A DNA stretch of 64,000 nt from Diospyros lotus (Eukaryota > Streptophyta > Magnoliopsida > Ericales > Ebenaceae): contig NC_068341.1 of the NCBI RefSeq assembly GCF_014633365.1, positions 19,450,339 through 19,514,338 of the forward strand, read 5' to 3'. Below, one piece after another: positions 34,506 through 47,271 of the stretch. The notes under the pieces are model-generated. The model was not told the DNA's origin and ran no database searches. It saw nothing but the letters and a program-made list of their open reading frames with translations. Positions within the stretch are counted from its first letter, which is position 1. The number at the start of each line of letters is the position of its first letter. The position numbers and the translations under genes are program-made.

Positions 34506-36892
34506 TGTAACGCCCCATTTTCCGAGCGCACTAAAACTTAGGATAATTCTGGGATAATTTTTTTTTTAATACTACTAAAACTAAGACTAAACCATATTAT
34601 TGCTCTTATCCATCCCAAAATTTTCATTCATTTATCTCCAAGGAGAATCATCATAAATATCAAATGTGGAAGCTAGAATCGAATCTAATATCATAACATT
34701 AATTATAAATCAGTTCTTACATCACGAGAACATAAATTTCTCAACATAACTTAATACATAACATAAGTTCTCAACTAATATTAACCCTAAATAGGGTTCT
34801 ACATCATCATTTCTCAAACGTTCAGAATTTAAAGTAACAGAACTTAAATACATGAGCTACATAACATACATTCAACTGATCATACAACTCATCATGCACT
34901 TTGCTAAGTGCCATTACATGTCTCATTCATCCTCGTTTCTGTTACAATCTTCATCTGGAACGTTTGAATATTCTAGGGGTAAAGCCCAAGTTAGATGATG
35001 AATCATCTAAGTAAGGGAACAAAACATTTAATGCTCATGTATGTATGGAATGCACATAATATCATAACTCTCATGTTTGGGTCGACTACACCTTAAGATT
35101 ATTTGCCATTTTTACAGTCTCCTTGCCAGACCGAGGTGTATGGGTACACCCTTGGCAAAGTAATAGAGCCAGTACCTAATCCCAAACCCATGCAATGTAT
35201 GACCATGAGTCTTTTTATGCTTATATGCATATTTCATAAATCAAAAATGTAAATGCAATCTACATGACATACTCATAACAAGGCATGACAACATGATAAA
35301 ATCAGGTTTTGGATCGAATCACTTATAAAACAAGTATTTTCATAAAACTAAATTCAGTTGGGAAGTACCACTTACCTTCTTAAGCTTATCGGGCTACCTT
35401 GATATTCGTGTATTACCTCAAAATATGTGCATCATCTCGATTTGCGTGCCAACCTCAAAATTCACACAAGTCACTTAATCTTAAGCCTCGAAGCACCCTA
35501 ATCATCGTATTTATTTAAATAAGTATTAAAACTAAATTTTCCATAATTTCTTGCATTTCCTTTATTTTTCTCCCTATTTCTTCCTATTTTCCTCAATAAA
35601 TCCAAACTAGATATTTCTCAATTATTTTCTCAAATATTTCACTATGAAAATACATAAAATAACATTTCTGAATTTTTAGAATTTTCTAGGAAATTTTTAC
35701 TTACCTTAACTTAGCCTCTCAGGCTTCCTCGGTATGCGGGACATGTCTCGATCTTTGTGCACAATCTGAATTCCCGAGCCTTGCCTCAATTCTTGTGCCT
35801 AACCTCGACCTCGATTCTCGTGCACTAATTCGATTCTTACACGCCACATCAATTTTTGTGCACCACCTCGATTTCTGTGCACCATCTCGATTTTTATGCA
35901 CTGCCTTGAAATGCGTGTTTGAATAATTTTTCTCGCCAAAATCTCCGGAATAATCATAAATCTCCATTTCCTCTTTTCCTAGAATTTTCTGAACATTTTT
36001 CCCATTTTCTTTATTTTTTTCCCTTTTCTTTCTTTTTCTTTTTCCTTTTTTTTTTCTTTCTTCCTCTTCCTATTCATCTTCTTCCTCCTCGTTTCTTCCT
36101 TCCAGCAATCTGCAACACCCGAACCAGCCATGCCCATCCTTCTTTTCTTCTTTTCTTTTTCTTCTTTCTTCCCTTCTTCCCTTCTTCATCCTTGCGTGCA
36201 CGTATCCTGCAATAGCTGCGGCTGCCATGGCCGACCCAACCAACTGCTACCGTTGGACACCTCGCCTGCTTGCAGCACCACCCGACGCCCCAACCGCCGC
36301 GTGCCCCTGCCTCGTGTTGCCATGACCGCGGCTTGCGGCTATGGTTGTTGCTCGCTCTGCTGGCTTCTCCAACACTGCGCACCACCGCGCGATCCAACTT
36401 TGCCTGGCCTCCTTTGCATACTGCCTGCTTCGAATGCGACCGCTGCTCGCGTGCATCGCTGCCCCTGCCTCCTTGTGGTGCTGTCATGGCCGCGACTATG
36501 GCTGCTGCAACAGCAACCTCGCGGTTGCCATGGCCGCGCCTTCATCTCTCTTTCTCTCGAGCTTTTGCCCATCTCTCTCGGTCACTCATCTTTCCCTTCT
36601 AGCTCTCGGCTATAGCTCTCAAGCTCCCTCTCTTCTCTCGGCCTCCGTCAAGCTCTCTATTCTCTGCCTTTTCACACACACTCACGTACACACAGCATAT
36701 ATATGTATATATATATTTACTTTACATAATCAAATAATTGCAGCCAATCTCTAATCCTTATCCTTATGTCCAATATCTCATCCTAATGTCTTGATTGGTT
36801 GTCCCTTAATTACAGCAAATTTCACATGTGGATGTCATCCGTAGTGTCTGCTATCAATTATACACATATATATATTACACTAATATACTTAT
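34506..36892 (-). repeat. LTR of the TGTAACGCCCC family, truncated at right
   Basis: Starts TGTAACGCCCCATTTTCCG and follows the LTRs at 21454 and 41195 for about 2.39 kb, including the pyrimidine-rich and GC-rich blocks (36000-36650). Homology stops near TTACACTAATATA (36880-36892), about 550 bp short of the expected GGGGTATTACA end. It sits directly in the protease region with no primer site beside it, so it was an insertion, but the second target duplicate is lost. Confidence 0.8.
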
Positions 36893-36940
36893 GAGAAATG
36901 GTGATGCTACACGGACGAATGCAGTCACAAACAGATTGAC

Positions 36941-36994
36941 AAACCCAAGTTATCGCGATATATTGACATTAAAATATCGCGATAACTTGGGTTT
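36941..36994. repeat. Perfect 21-bp inverted repeat with 12-nt loop
   Basis: Arms 36941-36961 and 36974-36994 are exact reverse complements (AAACCCAAGTTATCGCG...), loop ATTGACATTAAA. It is too AT-mixed and lacks a T-tract to be a terminator. It may be part of a DNA-transposon terminus. Confidence 0.9.
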
Positions 36995-38224
36995 CAAATT
37001 TGAGTTAATTTGAAAACCCGCCTCGCCCAAATTGATTGTTTAGGGTTTAGCTTGCTTTCTCTCTCTCTCTCAATTTGGGCATTCTCTCTGTCTCGCTATT
37101 GCTCGCTCTCTCTTACTCTTTTCGACAGAGGTAGGCGTACTTTCTATTCCTCCATTGCCGGCGACTGTATCCCTCTCACTCTCTCCCTCTCTCACACCCT
37201 CTCGCTCTATCTCTCTGTATTTTTTAACCCATCATGTCTGTGGAAAAACAGAACCCTAGAAGTGTGAGATCGAACGCCCCCACTCCGCTTGCTTCATCTC
37301 CCCTTGCCGTCGGCAATGAGGTTTGAAATTTCTGGCCAAAGCAAGAACTCAAGTGAGAAATTCATTGGACGCCCCTAATTGAAGAAGTTTCACCCTCTGT
37401 ATTTTTTACATTGGTACTCTCTGTTCCTCTGTATTTTTTATATATATATTTTTTTACTATCTATCTTGCTTTGGTAGATTGTGAGCTGCAACTGAAAAGA
37501 ATGCCATCCTCCTGTTATTGGTACTTTCTGTTCCTCTGTATGTATGTGGCCCCTAGTTGAGTTGCTCAAGCTTCACTACTAGTGAAATTTTGCATTAATG
37601 TTAAAGAACAAATTCCTGTGAAGCATTTCATCTCTTTAATGGGTCATTTCACACTAGATCCACTTATTATTTGCCACTTGAAGATGATATGTTCACTTGC
37701 ACCAAAATTGATGAAATACTTCTAAATTTTCACATTCGTTACTTCTCTAACATGTATGGAACACCCATATGTGTATTCTTTTTAAACAAAATTTAAAGCC
37801 TTGTTCTTAGACTTGTTGGAACACCCATATGTGAACCACTTGTATGAGTTTTCTAAACTTGTTTGGCTGCCTGCCCCTAATCCACCATATATATGTACAG
37901 CAATGAATGTACTGTGATGATTGTGTTGGATTCAATGTAGCAAGAAATCTTGTTCTCTTCATTGTAGTGTTTTATTGCTTTTAAAAATTCTTGTTCAATT
38001 GGGCTTGTTATGCCATGCACTTGAATCAATTCACAAGTTCAAATTTATCTTAATGTTATGTTTTATTTAGTTTTGAATGTATTAGCAATTGTTTGACATA
38101 CTTGATAGTGTATACATTTATATTTTTTTAGCATATAAGTGGGAGGATATTGACAGTGATGAAACATTTCAAGTACAACTATTTAATAACATAATCTTTT
38201 TCAAATTTAATTATTTTTGTTAAG

Positions 38225-38789
38225 ATGGAATCCAATTTAGAAATGAGTGAAAGTTCAATCAATTGTTCAACCTCGCTCGCATCAAGGAATTATGTGTGAG
38301 AATGGTGTGCCTGTTTTGTGTTAAACTTCGTGGACTAAATTTAATCCTGGAAGGAGATTCTTGCGATGTCGATTCTGGAAGGTAATTTTTATCTTATACA
38401 TTAAATAATTGTTAATAATTTTCTTATGATTGATTGTTGGATGGTCTGGTGGACAGGATGATGATTGCAGATGGTTTCAATGGATCGATGATGAATGAAC
38501 CAATCGTGAGAAAACATTATGCGGAGCTTTGTTGGATAAGTTAAAATGGAACATGGATGTTAAAGATGAAAATGAGAGATCACTTCAAGAAAAGATATTG
38601 AAGCTTCAGGAAGACCATAGATGTATAATCGAAGAGAATTTTCAATTGAAAATGAAGCTTCAAGAGTATAGGGAAAAAGAAATAAAGTTTGTTAGGGTTC
38701 TAATAGTGTTAGGATTTAGTTATTTTTTGTTGATTGTATGGTTGACGAAAAACGATGGTAGTAGATTTAGGTATTTGGCTTTAATGTAA
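38225..38789 (+). pseudogene. GRF-type zinc-finger protein pseudogene, two exons
   Basis: Exon 1 starts ATG at 38225 (MESNLEMSESSINCSTSLA) and gives the GRF finger ENGVPVLC..TSWTKFNPGRRF then LRCRFWK. The intron is 38382-38456 (GT...AG, phase 0), and exon 2 continues DDDCRWFQWIDDE. The C-terminus has a coiled coil (SLQEKILKLQEDHRCIIEEN) and a hydrophobic membrane segment (VLIVLGFSYFLLIVWL). Small GRF-finger/coiled-coil/TM proteins are a multicopy plant family. Lesions: one base lost at the first Cys (38300 region), a TAA in place of a residue before TSWT, and a TGA after DDE. A single functional protein is not possible from this copy. Confidence 0.8.
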
Positions 38790-39034
38790 AGGACAATCTA
38801 TGTTAGTAAAACTTTATTTTTTACGTGAAAATTGATTGTTTAGTCTATTTTTTCTTACCGTAGAGGTACCACCATATGTACTTTAAGATCATCCAATGAG
38901 TTGTATGTAAATTGATTGTATATATTTTAATGTAATGTATTTTTTCTTACCGTAGAGGGCCCTAGTTGAGTTGCAAATTGATTGTATGTATTTTTTCTTA
39001 CTGTAGAGGTACCACCATTTGTCAGTCTATTGCT

Positions 39035-39130
39035 GAATGTTATATCATAATCATCATCACAAGCATTAATCCACTAAGGGGGGTTGGCTACATGGATTTT
39101 AACTCTGCAGCCATCTATATCCAGTTTTGT
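39035..39130 (+). repeat. Short dispersed plant repeat, possibly SINE-related
   Basis: ATCATCATCAC run followed by AATCCACTAAGGGGGG and TTGGCTACATGGATTTTAAC, a motif seen in many plant genomes as a dispersed repeat. Class is uncertain and no A/B box pair was identified. Confidence 0.3.
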
Positions 39131-39322
39131 CAATGTTGCAAGGAACATAAATTCATATTTACATTTTCGTTCATCCATAATTTGTACGAGCTTGTGCTTT
39201 ATGTCAATTTGATATGCGACTATAAAAAGGATGTTCTAGGGATATATGTTCCCATATTCTATTCAATTGTGTGTTTTATCTCCTTGTGTGTTGAATAAAG
39301 TTTTTGACAAACCCAATTTCAG

Positions 39323-39446
39323 GTACAATTCTTGTTGGCTACCTTTGCTTGCAAAATATTCTGAGGGCCACATCATCGAAGGGCCTTTGGTTGTTCCCCT
39401 TGATTGTGAGTGGATTTGGCACTGCCACAGACTAAATCCACTTGAC
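39323..39446 (+). pseudogene. Single exon fragment of a GRDP (glycine-rich domain protein, DUF1399) gene
   Basis: Preceded by a good 3' splice site (CCCAATTTCAG), the frame reads CWLPLLAKYSEGHIIEGPLV then VPLDCEWIWHCHRLNP, the best conserved stretch of the GRDP/DUF1399 family. Homology stops after LNP, where a TAG follows two codons later. No flanking exons are present. It is an isolated captured or stranded exon, 530 bp from the GRF pseudogene and on the same strand. Confidence 0.75.
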
Positions 39447-40827
39447 TAGAACTTCCATCCAAAAGGTTTCTAGAGCAGGAAAGTGTACCCAATATGATCT
39501 TCTTTCAGCTATCAAAAGGCAGATCACATTAAGAATTACACAAACTACAAATGAAAATGCAGAGATGTACTTCAATCTCATTAAGAATTACACAGCCTAT
39601 CATGTGACTCCAGCAACACAAACTACAAATGCAAATGCAAATCACAAACTGCAGTGGTTTCTTCATGCTGCAAATTGCAAATGCAAAACCTATCTAGTGT
39701 CCCCAGCAACCCCAAATACACAACCACGAATTCAATCAAGGATAATTGCAGTACACTTCCTCATTGCCTGCTAGTTGATAACCGTAGCTAGAGTTGAAGT
39801 TTTGAAGACCTCAATAAAGGATAATTGCAATACTCTTCAATCAAGTTCCCTGCTTCAACAAAAACATAATGAAATGTGTCAAGGAGAATTATGATGAATT
39901 ATGCAAGCAAGAAATCATAAACAAAGGCCAAAGTGTCATGTATACATAAAGATGGACAAAAATAAATGCAGGTATACATTTTTAGGGACATACAATGCTC
40001 TCAAAGTGTGGGCTCAGCCATATTCTAGCAAAAACAAGAAGCTTTAAGTTTAGAGTGCATTGCATTTAAATTTTGTGAAGGGGATCTTTTAGGACACCAT
40101 TCTCATATAGAATATTAGATAATCAATTTTGAAATATTGACTGTGATGATCATCCAGCTACTATGTTGAAGCTAATATGCCTTGTATTTCTATCTCTTTC
40201 TTTCCCAATTGAGAGATAGGACAGACGTATTAAGAAAATAATGAAATTGAAATTTCAACTATATAATTAAAACATCCATGATGCAACCACTCAAGCTACC
40301 AAAATATTAGGTTGAAGTTTGAACATCATACAGGAACCACAATCATAATTAACTTGGAGCTGTAAAACCTTAACTGTCAATTTACAGTGTTGTAAAACCT
40401 TAACTTTCCAATTTATGCCTCTTTATATCTAACCACACAATAAGCTCATTTAGGATCCCATCTACTCCTAATAGGTACTCACCTACTTCCTAGAAGGCAT
40501 TATCACTGGATCATTGCACAAAGCAATATTCCTCGGCCCTAACAGCAAAACGCATGACCGAAAAAAAAACGCAAAAACCCAGAAACTATATGAACAAAGA
40601 AATGCATGCACTGAAGGCTAAAGGGAGATAAAAGAAAACTAGCAAAGACAAACCACATACCATTCCCTTCAAGATGGGGGCGTCTGATCTCTCACATCAC
40701 TAGGATTCTTCTTTTCTTCAGGTTCCAATATTCGACATTACTTAAGGTAATAAGACAACAAAATACATAATCGACACATTATTAAATAAACATCATTCCG
40801 AGGCTTTTTCTATGAACGAGATGACTT

Positions 40828-43796
40828 TCAAATCCAAGCGTCGTCGTTCATTGCCTCATCCCCGGACTCGACTTCTAGTCCATCAGGATCGTCGAGTACA
40901 GTCGCCCCTTCCTCATCATCATCAGAGCCGAAGTCATTGATACCCATCTCGTTGGCTAGGGCTGCCTTGTCAGCGTCCCATTCCCCATCTGAGTCTTCAT
41001 CTTCTATTATAGCCTCCTCGTAGATGAGGGCGGCGTCTTCACGGAGTTGCTGACATAAGAGATATAAGGACACATGATTGCCTTCATGACGGATCCCTTC
41101 AGCTAAGGCTCTCCAATCACCTTCCAAGTGATTGATCAGGAATTCCATTTGTGCATGAATTAGGTTTGGTCGTGCGTAGTTGTTGGGCGGTATGTGTAAC
41201 GCCCCGTCTTCTCGGGCGCGTTATAACTTGGGACAATTCTGGGACACTAAATTTTTTTCTTTCAAACACTAAGCTAAATCAAATCATTCCTCGAATCCGT
41301 CCCAGAATTCCTATTCATTTTTCTCGAAAGAAAATCATTATACACATCAAATGCGGAAGCAATGATCGAAACCTGATATCTTAACATTGATCATAACTCA
41401 GTTCTTACATCGTCATTAACCATAAGGATATACATCAACATTCCTCAACATGTTCAGAAATCAAAATAGCAGAACTTAAATACATGGGTTACATACATTT
41501 CATTTCTCATGCACTCTGCTAAGTGCCATTTCATGCCTCATTTATCCTCGTATCTACTACAATCTCCATCTAGAACGTTTGAATATTCCAGGGGCAAAGC
41601 CCAAGTTAGATGATGAATCATCTAAGTAAAGGTACGAAAAACATATTTCGTTTATGAATGCAATATCTTACTCATTGTAAGGGTCAACTGCACCCTTCAT
41701 GCTACTCACCATTTTTGCGGCCACCTTTTTTGAAGCCAGGGTGTACGGGTGCACCCTTGGTAAAGTAGCGATGCCAGTTCGTACTCCTTACAGCCACAAT
41801 ACGCGTGATCAATGATATCAACGTGTATTTATGCATTTCATAGTCATGTCATGCATGCAGTCTACGTGATGGATATATATTAGAGCATGTCAATATGATG
41901 AAAGCATTCCCGATGATCGGGTTTTTAAACATAAATCACTTACGAACTAAGCATTTTTCATAAAATTAAATCTAGTAAAGAAGTATCACTTACCTTCTCA
42001 AGTTTATCAGGCTACCTCAATATTCATGCCTTACCTCAAAATTCGTGCATCACCTCGATTTGCATGTCAACCTAAAAAAATTGCACAAGTCACTTCAAAT
42101 TAAGCCTCAAAGTATCATAATCACCACAATTATTTAAATAAGTATTAAAACTTATTTTTTCATAATTTCTTGTATTTTCTTTATTTTTATCTCTATTTCT
42201 TCCTATTTTTTCTCAATAAATCCAAACTAGATATTTCTAAAATATTTCACTATGAAAATTCATAAAATAATATTCTTGAATTTCTGAAATTTTCTAGAAA
42301 ATTTTACTTACCTTAACTTAGCATTTCTGGCTTCCTCGGTATGCGTGCCATATCCTTGAAATGCGTGCCTGAACCATTTTCTTTTCCAAAATATCTAAAA
42401 AATTATTAAATCCCCAAATCCTATTTTTCAGGATTTTTCTAACATTTTTGTTCTATTTTTTCTCCATTTTTTTCCCTTTTCTTTTTTTCTTTTTCTTTTC
42501 TTTCTCCCATTCTTCTTCTTCCTTCTTCTTCTTCTCCCGCCTGTGCACCTTCCGGCCTGCCATCACCCTCACCGCCTACCGCCGGCCTCCCCGACCAGCG
42601 CTGGAGCTACTTACGGCTGTCGTTGGCCGCCACTGGTTGCGGCCTTGCTACAGCTAGTTACAGCCATGACATGACCGCGCTCTCTCCGTTCGACTGCCTC
42701 AGCTCCGTCGTGGGTATTGCTCCGCCTGCTAGCCGCCATCGCTTGCTACGGAACTGCCATGGCCGCGGCCATGGCTGCTGCAACAACAGCTTCGTGGCTG
42801 CCATGGCCGCACCTCCATCTCTCTTCCAGCTCTCTCTCTCTTTCTCTCCTTCTCCCTTGCTTCTCTCGGCCAAAGCTCTCTCTCACTTTCCATTTGCTTG
42901 CTTCCATCAATCTCTCCACTCCTCTATTTATAGGCTCACACCGCCTCACGCCTACCTCGTTCATTCTTCCTTGCATGCAAAATGTCCCATAAATCTTTCA
43001 GGGCATGGCTTGTAGAAGGATGGCTGCTAAAATCTCTCCAATTTACAGCCAAAATCTCGGCCATTAAAGCTTCACAGAAGCTGGCCATTCACGCCCACAC
43101 GCATATACTTATATAATACATATATATATTTTACACTAATATAATTATATAAAAAAATACACATTAAATCCTCAATTTTATCATAATATCACTTGGGTAA
43201 TTCTCTTATTCCAACTATGCCCTTAAACCTCAAATTAATTTGCATTACAATACCGAAAATCCATAATTAATAATTTCAAAGTTACTCGATAATAACGATT
43301 TCGCTCCAGTGTCCTCACCGGGCGGTTGTTTCATCCCAAAACCACTGATGGGTTGCTTATTATAAAAAATCGGAGCCCCCCTAGGGTTCCGTTGATTTTT
43401 CGGGAGTCTCCTACAACAATTCAGTTTTATAACCTAAATGACAGCTGTATTTTAGCTGTATCGAAAATCGTTCCTGATACAATTTCTTTCGATACCATAA
43501 ATCTTATCTCAGAACGCTCATCGAGACCATATCATTTTCCTTAAACAATTTTACTCTGAGGCATTCCCTGTAGTTGATTCGGTACTTACAGCTATTATCA
43601 ATTCAATTTTTCGGTATTCTAAACTTATTAAAATTACGTGGCAACCTCATACAAACATGGGGTATTACAGTATGTCCCTTAAGATATCCTCGAGGACATT
43701 TAGGCGGCCGAAGATGTCTTCTGCCATCGGTTCACTATCGACCCAACGAAAGATCTAGTGGGTCACCCAAAACTGCTCGAGGTAATCTCTTTCCAT
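40828..43796 (-). pseudogene. Extra acidic ORF of a Tekay-like element, split by a solo LTR
   Basis: Starts at 43794-43796 (MERDYLEQFWVTH), 312 nt after the primer site. It runs to the LTR at 43669 and continues without loss at 41194 once the LTR and one GTATG copy are removed (NLIHAQMEFLINHLEGDW). It ends at 40828 with a strongly acidic tail (EDEDSDGEWDADK, DDDEEGATVLDD). Besides the LTR it has one TAG after VTH. It is equivalent in position and layout to the intact ORF at 53183-53749, and both share a core around LEGD and QLRE/IREQ. Function unknown; it lies where gag leaders lie and is not gag. Confidence 0.65.
41195..43669 (-). repeat. Solo LTR (TGTAACGCCCC family) with perfect target duplication
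   Basis: TGTAACGCCCCG ... GGGGTATTACA, 2475 bp, flanked by GTATG on both sides (41190-41194, 43670-43674). Single TATA box CTATAAATAG on the minus strand at 42924-42933. It is inserted in the extra ORF of another element. A pyrimidine-rich stretch lies at 42440-42535. Confidence 0.94.
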
Positions 43797-44107
43797 GCTG
43801 ACATTGAAAAACCGATCAAATTTTCACTATTAAATAGTAACCATATAGTGTTTGTATGTAAATAGTACACCAGGTAAGTTTCTAAGAAAAAGAGGTGGGT
43901 CACAAACGGACACATTTAAATACCAAGTCTTTCCTTAGCCAGAACTTTCCTAGACATACACTTCAACTACACCACACTTAAATCCAGTAACTTTTGAGAC
44001 TTTGATTATCCATCCCCCAATCTCTAAATAGAGATTTCTAAATCTAAGTTTTTTTAAATCTCGGGTTCATGGATTCCTGATGTTCTTTCCTAAGTTCCTT
44101 ATAGTTC

Positions 44108-44119
44108 GCTCTGATACCA
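44108..44119 (-). promoter_or_regulatory. Primer binding site next to the LTR at 44122
   Basis: Minus strand TGGTATCAGAGC, exact Met-tRNA type, 2 nt from the LTR. It shows that the sequence to the left (43670-44107 and 40741-41194) is the 5' internal region of an element using this LTR as its 5' LTR. Confidence 0.9.
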
Positions 44120-44121
44120 AC

Positions 44122-45735
44122 TGTAACACCCCACTTCGACGGGCATGTTATAACTTAGGAAATTTTGACTATATATATATATTTTTTAATAACTCATCAT
44201 GATATAATTTCAAAATTTCCCTACTACCTACTTATCATTAGCTTACTTACTCTGTATATGTTAGGCTAGGTAATCATCAATAGCGGAAGCAAGAATCAAA
44301 CCTCAACATACCTCAAACATTAATAATATTATATGATCACCTCAACATACCTCAAATATTACGTTTCACCTAAACTTGTAACAGTACACTTACGTTTCAC
44401 AATTAAGCTACCTCGACAAGCGTGACAACCTTAATAAACGTGTCAAACGAGCTATTTCTCAATCCTCGGGCCCTAATGATTCATAAAACATTAAATTATT
44501 CCAGAATATCAATTTACTATTTTTCTCATAATTCTCATAATTTCCACAATTTCACCTTATTCATGATAAATATCTAAACCCTCATTTAACCCAATTTTTC
44601 TTCACTAATATTCTTAAAATAACATTTCTAGCCTTCTGGAATTTTCTTGTAATTTTTTAGATTAAATTCCTATTTTTTCCTTATTTCTATAATAACAAAA
44701 TCACTTAAATAAATAATTAATTTATCATTTTCAAGAAAATTTTTCTCAAAATAAAGCATAAACAAAATTCTAGGTTTTCTGGATTTTTTTCAAAATTTTT
44801 GCAAAACTTTTCCTATTTTATTTTATTTTATCTTTTTTTTCTTTTCTTTTTTCACCTGGCACGCGCGTGCAGGCCATGCGCCGCCTCCCCATGCCCTAGC
44901 ACGTGTTGCCACGCACCCGACCTGGTTTGTCTTCTCCGGCGGCTGCTTTTCCGCCGACGACACTATCGCACCATGAAACTTCAAAACGAGCTTCTACCCG
45001 CCTAAACTCGACCCCTGATCTCGAAAATGGCTTCAAAATTAAAAAAAAAAAACAACTAAAAATACCTCATTTAGGCATTCGAAGGCGCGGCTCCGGTGGT
45101 GACGCGATTTTCTAGCGAGGCTTCGTTTCCTTGCTCCGTTAGCCACCAAATGCTCCAGAAATCTTGCCCACGATGCAAGGATTAAAACCCCACTCACAAA
45201 TCTCTCAAACACTACCCCAAACACCCGATCTTTGAAATAATTTTTTTTTTATGAAGGACCTCACTCGAACTCGACTATTTATAGCCCAAACTCGATGTGA
45301 CTTGTCCCATCAAGGGCGGCTATGCGTCCTGAAGGCCACTCCGACGACCATTGAGGCATTAATGCCCCCCCTCACCTCTGATTACTTGTTGTAGGCCCGG
45401 CCAGAGCATGGCCATCGCGCCTGCTCCGATTTTTTGATTTTTTTTATATAATATAATATGCATATATACATACATACGAATTTATCATATATAATTTATA
45501 TATACATTCAACAGTATAAAAAATCCCAATTTTAATACATAATATTTATATAATTTCTGGTATTTTTTACTATTATTAAACTATATACTTTATACAATTT
45601 AATAAATTTAACTAAATAAATTTATACATACCTAACTCTATTAAATTTACTAATAACACTAAAATTCTAATAATTTCTCTAGGGTCTAAAATACCAAAAT
45701 TTTGATTATTATTTACGATGTCTTAGGGTATTACA
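44122..45735 (-). repeat. LTR shared by two internal regions (left LTR of the Tekay-like element)
   Basis: TGTAACACCCCACTTCGACG ... GGGTATTACA, 1614 bp. TATA box CTATAAATAG on the minus strand at 45275-45284. Relative to the right LTR it lacks about 500 bp near its plus-strand start. The remaining 1.35 kb is highly similar to 54660-56001. Confidence 0.9.
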
Positions 45736-45755
45736 TTCTCCCCTCCTTACAAAAA
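45736..45755 (-). promoter_or_regulatory. Polypurine tract of the Tekay-like element
   Basis: Minus strand reads GTAAGGAGGGGAGAA directly before the 3' LTR. Confidence 0.8.
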
Positions 45756-45779
45756 TTTCGTCCTCCAAATTTGATCATT

Positions 45780-47270
45780 ATTCGCTCATTTTGACTATAG
45801 GGTTCTCAAATAGGTATGAAAAATTAATCTTCATGTCTTCTTCTCGCTCCCAAGTTATCTTTTCACTTAATGGGTTTCATCACATAATTTGCACAAGGGG
45901 AATTGACTTGTTCCTCAGAACTTGATCCCTACGATCCAAAATTTTGACCGATTTCTCAAAGTACGAAAGATTTTCTTGAACCTCGACAGCTTCGGTTGGC
46001 ATTACTTGAGAAGGATCTGGCTCATGCTTACGGAGTTGCGACACGTGAAATACGTCATGGAGATTTGATAGGGCCAGGGTAGAGCGAGTCGATAAGCGAC
46101 TGGTCCAATTCTTTCCACTATATCATACGGACCTATATACCTGGGACTTAACTTGCTATTTTTCTTGTTGCTTCGAGTTACCATTCTTAGTGAAGATATC
46201 TTTAGATACACTTTATCACCAAATTGGAACTCTAAATTCCTTCTTCTAGTATCCGTGTAGGATTTCTGATGATCCTGAGCTTCCTTGATTCTCTCCCAAA
46301 TGATCTTTATCTTTTCTGACGTCTCCTGAACTATCTCAGGTCCCAAGATTTGGCGTTCACCTACCTCAGTCCAGCATATTGGGGACCTACATTTTCATCT
46401 GTATAAAGCTTCATATGGAGCCTATCCAAATGCTGCTGTGATAGTTGTTATTATAGGCGAACTCTACCAATAGTAAATGTTCCTCCCAGCTTCCTGAAAA
46501 GTCAATAGCACAGGCTCGCAACATATCTTCTAAGGTTTGAATGGTCCTTTCTGATTGACCATCAGTCTGGGGATGATAAGCTGTACTTAGCCTAAGCTGA
46601 GTACCTAAACACTGTTGCAGGCTTCCCCAAAACCTATAAGTGAACCTTGGGTCATGGTCTGATACAATACTTACAGGCACTCCATGCAATTTGACAATCT
46701 CGTTAAGATACTGCTAGGCTAACTTGCTGATTTGTTAGCCTACTTTCATAGCCAGAAAATGAGCAGACTTAGACCGTCTGTCAACAATCACCCAAATAGT
46801 ATCATTTCCTTTGGAACTTCTTGGCAAACCTGTCACGAAATCCATCGTAACATGTTCTCATTTCCATTCCGAGATTTCTAATGGCTGCAAACTTCCACCC
46901 GATTTTTAATGCTCAATCTTGATTCTCTGGCACGTGTCACATTAACTAACGTACCTTGCCACGCTTTTCTTCATTCCCGGCTACCAATACACAACCTTCA
47001 AATCTTTGTACATCTTAGTAGAACCAAGGTGTATAGAGTATCTGGATCGGTGGGCTTCTCCCAAAATTACTTGTCGTAATTCCTTCATGCGAGGTACATA
47101 TATCCTTCCCTGAAACCGAAGAATGTTTTCTCTTACCTCAAATTCTGATCTCTTTGCTCGTTCATGCTCATCAATCCATAACTTAATTCAGGAATCTTCT
47201 GAATAAGCCTATCGTATTTGATCCATTAATTCTGGTTGCAGAGTGAGACTAGCTGCGTAGGCAGAGTTAC
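45780..47270 (-). pseudogene. Integrase with C-terminal chromodomain remnant
   Basis: Minus strand with several stops and shifts. From right to left: N-terminal zinc finger (CDTCQRIK near 46915), core with [15 protein letters not shown] (about 46800-46850) and the first acidic residue in [24 protein letters not shown] (46640-46675) carries the second Asp, and [19 protein letters not shown] (46530-46590) the catalytic Glu. Then the tail GDKVYLKISSLR and LSPRYIGPYDIVERIGPVAY (46080-46230). A chromodomain-like stretch with ILDRRDQVLRNKSIPLV (about 45890-45950) follows. The DDE residues are kept, but the frame is broken by at least four stops (for example at 46735 and near 46420). Confidence 0.85.
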
Positions 47271-47271
47271 C

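Larger units (their letters stand above)
36893..40740. other. Segment with host-gene fragments, origin uncertain
   Basis: Unlike its surroundings this 3.85-kb block is not LTR sequence. It begins GAGAAATGGTGATGCTACACGGACG, reminiscent of plant DNA-transposon termini with captured genes, followed by a perfect 21-bp hairpin. It includes a GRF zinc-finger pseudogene (38225-38789) and a GRDP exon (39323-39446). 37010-38220 is leader-like (CT-rich tracts, TTTAGGGTTTAG) with no coding signal. 39780-40740 shows nothing recognisable. No matching inverted terminus was found at the right. Confidence 0.45.

Noticed and set aside
35919..36754. Several overlapping open frames in the GC- and pyrimidine-rich part of an LTR
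   Set aside because: Overlapping on both strands, not conserved in frame with the sister LTR at 42448-43015, and inside an LTR.
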